64,000 nt of DNA, from positions 4,906,049 to 4,970,048 of the forward strand of contig OY282352.1 of the NCBI GenBank assembly GCA_958295495.1, in the 5' to 3' direction. Source of the stretch: an uncultured Latescibacterota bacterium. Its GTDB lineage: Bacteria > Latescibacterota > UBA2968 > UBA8231. The notes under the pieces are model-generated. The model saw only the letters and a list, made by a program, of their open reading frames with translations, was not told the origin of the DNA and did not search any database. Positions 60,419 to 64,000 of this stretch are shown piece by piece; the stretch's first letter is position 1; each line of letters starts with the position of its first letter. The position numbers and the translations under genes were made by a program.

Positions 60419-61093
60419 TTACTTATCTTTCTTCATCTTGTCCTTTAGGGCCTTCAATTCGTCGTCAACGCTATGATCGACTTCGACTTGGCGGATCTCT
60501 TTCTCAACGTCTTCCATCTCGCCCGAAATCTCCACGTGCGCGGCAGCCTCTGCCTCGCTTTCTTCGACTTTCTGCTCAAAGCGTTCAAAGCTGGAAAAGG
60601 CATCCTCACCCAACCCGGAAATGCTCTGGGCCAGACGCTTGCGGGCCTGGGCGGCTTGGTGGCGAGCGACCAAGGTGCCCTGTCGGGTCCGCGCTTCTTC
60701 GAGCTTGGTCTTTAGCTCGCGTAGCTGCTCGCGCAATTGCTCGGCCGTCTGCCGACTCTCCTCCAAGGCTGGAGCCAGATCCTCAGCAGCTTTGGCAAAC
60801 ACCGCTTTGCGCTCCAATGCACGGCGCGCCAGCGCATCCTCGCCCGCTTCCACCGCCCGTTCGGCCTTGCGCTGCCATTCGGCGACCTGGTTTTGCTTGT
60901 CGTTTAACTGGCGCTCGAGCCGCTTGTGATTGGCCACAGCGGTCCCTACCGAGGCCGTGGCCTTGCCGACCGCCTCTTCCATGTCCCGCACCATCTGGCG
61001 GATCATCTTGTCCGGCTCTTCCGCCCGGTCGAGCATCTCGTTGATATTGGACTTGAGGATATCGCTTATCCTCGCTAAGGCTCCCTTAGCCAT
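60419..61093 (-). CDS. pspA: PspA/IM30 family membrane-repair protein
   Basis: A 224-residue, almost wholly helical coiled-coil protein of the ESCRT-III-related PspA/Vipp1 family: ARISDILKSNINEMLDRAEEPDKMIRQMVRDMEEAV is the diagnostic N-terminus, followed by long helices (KRLERQLNDKQNQVAEWQRKAERAV; LARRALERK; LKTKLEEARTRQGTLVARHQAA) and the terminal VDDELKALKDKMKK. PspA oligomers stabilise damaged inner membrane and maintain proton motive force. AAGGAAGG precedes the ATG. The promoter is of sigma-54 type, as for pspA in enterobacteria. Confidence 0.93.
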   Translation of the reverse strand: MAKGALARISDILKSNINEMLDRAEEPDKMIRQMVRDMEEAVGKATASVGTAVANHKRLERQLNDKQNQVAEWQRKAERAVEAGEDALARRALERKAVFAKAAEDLAPALEESRQTAEQLREQLRELKTKLEEARTRQGTLVARHQAAQARKRLAQSISGLGEDAFSSFERFEQKVEESEAEAAAHVEISGEMEDVEKEIRQVEVDHSVDDELKALKDKMKKDK

Positions 61094-61146
61094 CGTACAC
61101 CTTCCTTGATTGAGTGGAACTGATCATGTGCTGTTCCCAATCTTGT

Positions 61147-61162
61147 TGCAAGGACCGTGCCA
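61147..61162 (-). promoter_or_regulatory. Sigma-54 promoter of the psp operon
   Basis: Minus strand TGGCACGGTCCTTGCA matches the -24/-12 consensus TGGCAC-N5-TTGCW without mismatch. Start expected near 61135, 42 nt before the pspA ATG. The operon's last gene encodes a sigma-54 activator with an intact GAFTGA loop. Confidence 0.88.
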
Positions 61163-61176
61163 AAATTCCATAATAC

Positions 61177-61235
61177 CCATAATTTATTATAGTTCAATGA
61201 ATTATGGTAAAAACATAGAGCGAATTATTATGTTT
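61177..61235. promoter_or_regulatory. Candidate activator-binding dyads upstream of the sigma-54 promoter
   Basis: Two AT-rich inverted repeats: CCATAATT (61177-61184) / AATTATGG (61200-61207), and AAACATA (61211-61217) / TATGTTT (61229-61235). They lie about 40-100 bp upstream of the expected start, where enhancer sites for NtrC-type activators can occur. AT-richness makes chance dyads possible. Confidence 0.4.
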
Positions 61236-61323
61236 CAATGGCCAGATTCGCCACTTGGACTGGCGGCATTGGCCATTTTTACTCCTTTGGTTATTATAAC
61301 AAATCTTCAAAAAGGATATTGCC

Positions 61324-62766
61324 ATGGCCAATCCATTGGTCTTGATCGGCTTGGTTGTCTATCTCGCGGTGATGCTCGGCGTTGGCCTATACGCTGGTCG
61401 CCGTGTCCGCAACTCGACTGACTTCATCGTCGCCGGTCAACGCCTGCCCCTGTTGCTCTGCACCGCAACCCTCGCTGCGACGTGGTTTGGCGGTGGAATC
61501 TGCATTGGCGCTGCAAGTGCTGCATACAAGGGCGGCATCCTCGCGGTCATTGCCGACCCTTTTGGCGCGGCTTTGTGCCTGTTCATCGCCGGCCTCTTTT
61601 ACGTCCGGCTGATGCGGCGCATGGGCTTGATGACGATCGCATCCTTTTTTAGCCGCCGCTTCGGCCCGCAGGCGGGCCTGCTAGCCAGTCTTTGTACCAT
61701 TCCCGCCTATGTTGGCTGGACCGGCTCGCTCTTGGTGGCCTTTGGGCGAATCCTGCAGAGTCTGACCGGCATAGATCCCACCGTCGGCATCTGCGCAGCC
61801 GCAGCCATGGTGCTGATATACACTTGGGCTGGCGGCATGTGGGCCGTCACGCTAACCGATTTCATCCAAGTAACCGTCCTTGTACTCGGGTTGTTTATTT
61901 TGACGCCGATTCTCCTCGGCGACATGGGCGGCTGGAAGGCCCTCGTTGCCCAAATCCCGGCCTCCCGCTTCGACTTCTACCCCCGCGGCGACGCGGCCAG
62001 TTGGTTGTCCTATGCGCGCGACTGGCTGGTCATCGGCCTCGGCAACCTAGCGGGCCAAGACCTAATCCAGCGCAGTCTTTCCAGCCGAGACGAAAAAGTG
62101 GCTTACCGCAGCGCTTACCTCGCTGGACTCCTTTATATAACGGTCGGGCTGTTGCCCGTTTTTCTCGGCATGGCGGGTGCAGTCGTCCTCCCGGATTTGG
62201 CCGATCCCGATCTAGTTATGATGGCCCTAGCACTAGAGTACCTCCCGGATCTGGCCTTGATCCTCTTTATGGGTGCCCTCGTCTCGGCCCTCCTGTCCAG
62301 CGCCGACAGTGCCCTCCTTGCGCCAGCGAGCGTCATTGGCTGGGATCTCCTGCGCTACTTCAAACCCGATGCCGAAGAGCGGTCGTCCCTGCGCGTGACG
62401 CGCTTATCCGTCCTCCTCTTGGGCGCGGTATCGCTACTGCTAGCCCTGCGGACCGCTTCGGTTTACGACTTGATGGTCAACTCTTGGTCTGTGCTCCTCG
62501 CCTCGCTGTTCGTCCCGCTAACTGCTGGCTTGTGGTGGCCCAAGAGCAATGGCCCCGGAGCCCTAGCCTCCATAGGGGTCGGCCTGTGCGCCTGGCAGGC
62601 ACTGAAGGCGCTTCCCGTGGATTTGCCGGCCGACCTTTTGGCCGTGCCTTTTTCCGCCCTCGCTTTAGTAATCGTCAGCTTACTAACCCAAAAGAAGGCA
62701 CCGCCGCAGCCCTTACTCGATGCTGAGGGACGCCCCTTGGCCTATGAAAACCGCTTGGGCATTTAA
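61324..62766 (+). CDS. Sodium:solute symporter family transporter
   Basis: A 480-residue SSS-family protein with about 13 membrane helices: YLAVMLGVGLYAGRRVRNSTDFIVAGQRLPL at the N-terminus, ATLAATWFGGGICIGAASAAYKGG, a sodium-site region SWLSYARDWLVIGLGNLAGQDLIQRSLSSRDEKVAYRS, and MGALVSALLSSADSALLAPASV. Substrate cannot be assigned. AAGGATATT precedes the ATG. It is divergent from pspA, and 78 nt upstream of an aldehyde dehydrogenase gene, so the pair may take up and oxidise the same compound. Confidence 0.9.
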   Translation: MANPLVLIGLVVYLAVMLGVGLYAGRRVRNSTDFIVAGQRLPLLLCTATLAATWFGGGICIGAASAAYKGGILAVIADPFGAALCLFIAGLFYVRLMRRMGLMTIASFFSRRFGPQAGLLASLCTIPAYVGWTGSLLVAFGRILQSLTGIDPTVGICAAAAMVLIYTWAGGMWAVTLTDFIQVTVLVLGLFILTPILLGDMGGWKALVAQIPASRFDFYPRGDAASWLSYARDWLVIGLGNLAGQDLIQRSLSSRDEKVAYRSAYLAGLLYITVGLLPVFLGMAGAVVLPDLADPDLVMMALALEYLPDLALILFMGALVSALLSSADSALLAPASVIGWDLLRYFKPDAEERSSLRVTRLSVLLLGAVSLLLALRTASVYDLMVNSWSVLLASLFVPLTAGLWWPKSNGPGALASIGVGLCAWQALKALPVDLPADLLAVPFSALALVIVSLLTQKKAPPQPLLDAEGRPLAYENRLGI

Positions 62767-62844
62767 TCTAAACTCGCTTGACAGGTAGAAGCGCACACTT
62801 AACTTGTTGACTACTTACCGCTCACCTTAAAAAGGAATTTGATC

Positions 62845-64000
62845 ATGAAGATGTACATTGCCGGAGAATGGGTTGACAAAGCCGCGACCATGGACGTCGT
62901 CAACCCCTATGACGGCTCGGTCATCGATACCGTCCCACGGGGCGCCGCCGCAGACATTGACCGCGCTATTGATTCGGCCGAGCGCGGTGCCAAGGTCATG
63001 GCCGCAATGAGCGCTTATGAGCGCTACCAGATCATCCATCAAGCGGCGGATCTAATGCTAGAGCGGCTCGACGACCTAGGGCGCACGATTACCCTCGAAG
63101 AGGGCAAAGTGCTCGCCGAGGGCATGGGCGAGGCATCCCGTGCCCAAGAGACCATCGTCCTCTCTGCCGAGGAAGCCAAGCGCCTGACTGGCGAAACGCT
63201 CGACCTGAGCGGCGCCTCTAACGGGGCGGGCAAATTCGGCTTTACGCTGCGGGTTCCCTGCGGCGTGGTAGCTGCCATTACGCCCTTTAACTTCCCGCTC
63301 AACCTCGTCTGTCACAAAGTCGGCCCCGCGCTGGCCGCCGGTAATTCGATCGTCATCAAACCGGCCAGCGACACCCCGCTTTCGGCACTCAAACTGACCG
63401 AGATTTTTCTCGACGCGGGTCTGCCGGAGGAAGCCATTCAATGCGTCACGGGTTCGGGCGGCGTCATTGGCGACGCGATCAGTTCCAATCCCAAAGTCCG
63501 CAAAATCAGCTTTACGGGCAGCCGCGATGTGGGCGAACACATCTGTCAGGTCGCCGGTCTGAAGAAAGTGACGATGGAGCTAGGCTCCAATGCTCCGCTG
63601 ATCGTCATGCCGGACGCCGATCTCGAAAAGGTCGCCGCGGCCACCGCCAATACCGGCTTTGCCAACGCCGGCCAAGTCTGCATCTCGACTCAGCGAGTAT
63701 TCGCCAGCAGCGAGGTGTACGGGGATTTTATAGACGCGCTCAAACCCGCCGTCGAGGCCCTGACGACCGGCAATCCCCTCGATGACGACGTCAAGATGGG
63801 GCCTATGATCCGCGTTCAAGACGCTGAGCGCGTCGAATCTTGGGTCCAAGAAGCCGTTGGGTCTGGGGCTAGCATCGTCACCGGCGGGACCCGTGAGGGC
63901 ACGATGTACGCCCCGACCATCCTAGCCGATGTAGCACCAGAGATGAAGGTCTCCTGCGACGAGATTTTCGGACCGGCGCTCGGCATCAGCCGGATCGACG
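62845..64000 (+). CDS. Aldehyde dehydrogenase family protein, C-terminus beyond window
   Basis: At least 385 residues of a class 3-like NAD(P)-dependent aldehyde dehydrogenase. It begins MKMYIAGEWVDKAATMDVVNPYDG; cofactor and catalytic motifs are ITPFNFPLN, KPASDTPLSA, FTGSRDVGEHI, the general-base Glu in MELGSNAPLIV, the nucleophilic Cys in NAGQVCISTQRV and DEIFGPALGISR near the edge. The frame has no stop before 64000. AAAGGA lies 8 nt before the ATG. Likely operon with the symporter. Confidence 0.92.
   Translation, partial: MKMYIAGEWVDKAATMDVVNPYDGSVIDTVPRGAAADIDRAIDSAERGAKVMAAMSAYERYQIIHQAADLMLERLDDLGRTITLEEGKVLAEGMGEASRAQETIVLSAEEAKRLTGETLDLSGASNGAGKFGFTLRVPCGVVAAITPFNFPLNLVCHKVGPALAAGNSIVIKPASDTPLSALKLTEIFLDAGLPEEAIQCVTGSGGVIGDAISSNPKVRKISFTGSRDVGEHICQVAGLKKVTMELGSNAPLIVMPDADLEKVAAATANTGFANAGQVCISTQRVFASSEVYGDFIDALKPAVEALTTGNPLDDDVKMGPMIRVQDAERVESWVQEAVGSGASIVTGGTREGTMYAPTILADVAPEMKVSCDEIFGPALGISRID

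Noticed and set aside
1..64000. Biosynthetic gene cluster, toxin-antitoxin or phage-defence island
   Set aside because: No core biosynthetic, toxin/antitoxin pair, restriction or defence genes could be recognised; the phage-shock name of the psp module refers to envelope stress.

Overview
The window reads as a bacterial chromosome segment of about 60% G+C, densely packed, with no phage, IS transposase, CRISPR array or rRNA. The best taxonomic hints are a short primary-type sigma factor without region 1.1 (as in the FCB group), two large secreted FG-GAP proteins ending in a YPNPFNP / FlgD-like C-terminal domain typical of FCB-group sorting domains, a DUF6785-type membrane protein, a LarA-like racemase and sugar-isomerase genes. 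I infer an uncultured FCB-group lineage, possibly Latescibacterota-like; this is inference from gene content only. Non-ATG starts are common (GTG, TTG and probably one ATT).

Layout. 1-6.1 kb: truncated DUF6785 membrane protein, divergent M42-like peptidase, then a three-gene leftward operon (sugar isomerase, LarA-like racemase, SDR) behind a good sigma-70 promoter. 6.2-12.6 kb: glutamate dehydrogenase, MFS exporter, RidA, FtsH, lipoyl acyltransferase E2. 12.8-19 kb: NUDIX, class II histone-deacetylase-like hydrolase, then a leftward operon of MocA-like, XdhC, nitrilase and SAM methyltransferase, and a BaiN/HI0933 flavoprotein. 19.1-23.2 kb: large glycosidase-like protein, HemE and small proteins. 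23.3-27.2 kb: 2-oxoacid:ferredoxin oxidoreductase (alpha-gamma fusion and beta) bracketed by two CBS-domain proteins. 27.3-38.3 kb: degenerate UvrA paralogue, two multi-pass glycosyltransferases, and tandem FG-GAP secreted proteins separated by a small inverted-repeat element. 38.4-44.5 kb: DUF547, HTH-metallo-beta-lactamase fusion, lipoprotein, secreted MsrAB, tRNA-Asn, sigma factor and a broken lipoprotein gene. 44.5-52 kb: 4HPA-hydroxylase/4HB-CoA-dehydratase-like flavoprotein, FadN-like enzyme, excisionase-like HTH, QueD-like, Dxr, RNase Y. 52.1-56.2 kb: aminomutase, FolE, peroxiredoxin, Mn-type SOD and an IscU-like scaffold. 61.3-64 kb: sodium/solute symporter and a partial aldehyde dehydrogenase.

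The most interesting locus is 56.26-61.16 kb: a leftward operon headed by a textbook sigma-54 promoter (TGGCAC-N5-TTGCA, 61147-61162), encoding PspA/IM30, a two-TM protein with a cytoplasmic winged-helix-like domain, two paralogous PspB-like TM/coiled-coil proteins, a soluble TPR-histidine kinase and an NtrC-type sigma-54 activator. It looks like a phage-shock (envelope stress) module controlled by a two-component system encoded within its own operon instead of by a free-standing PspF. A terminator directly after pspA and a second hairpin further down suggest graded expression. A separate decayed fragment of another sigma-54 activator lies at 36.2 kb.
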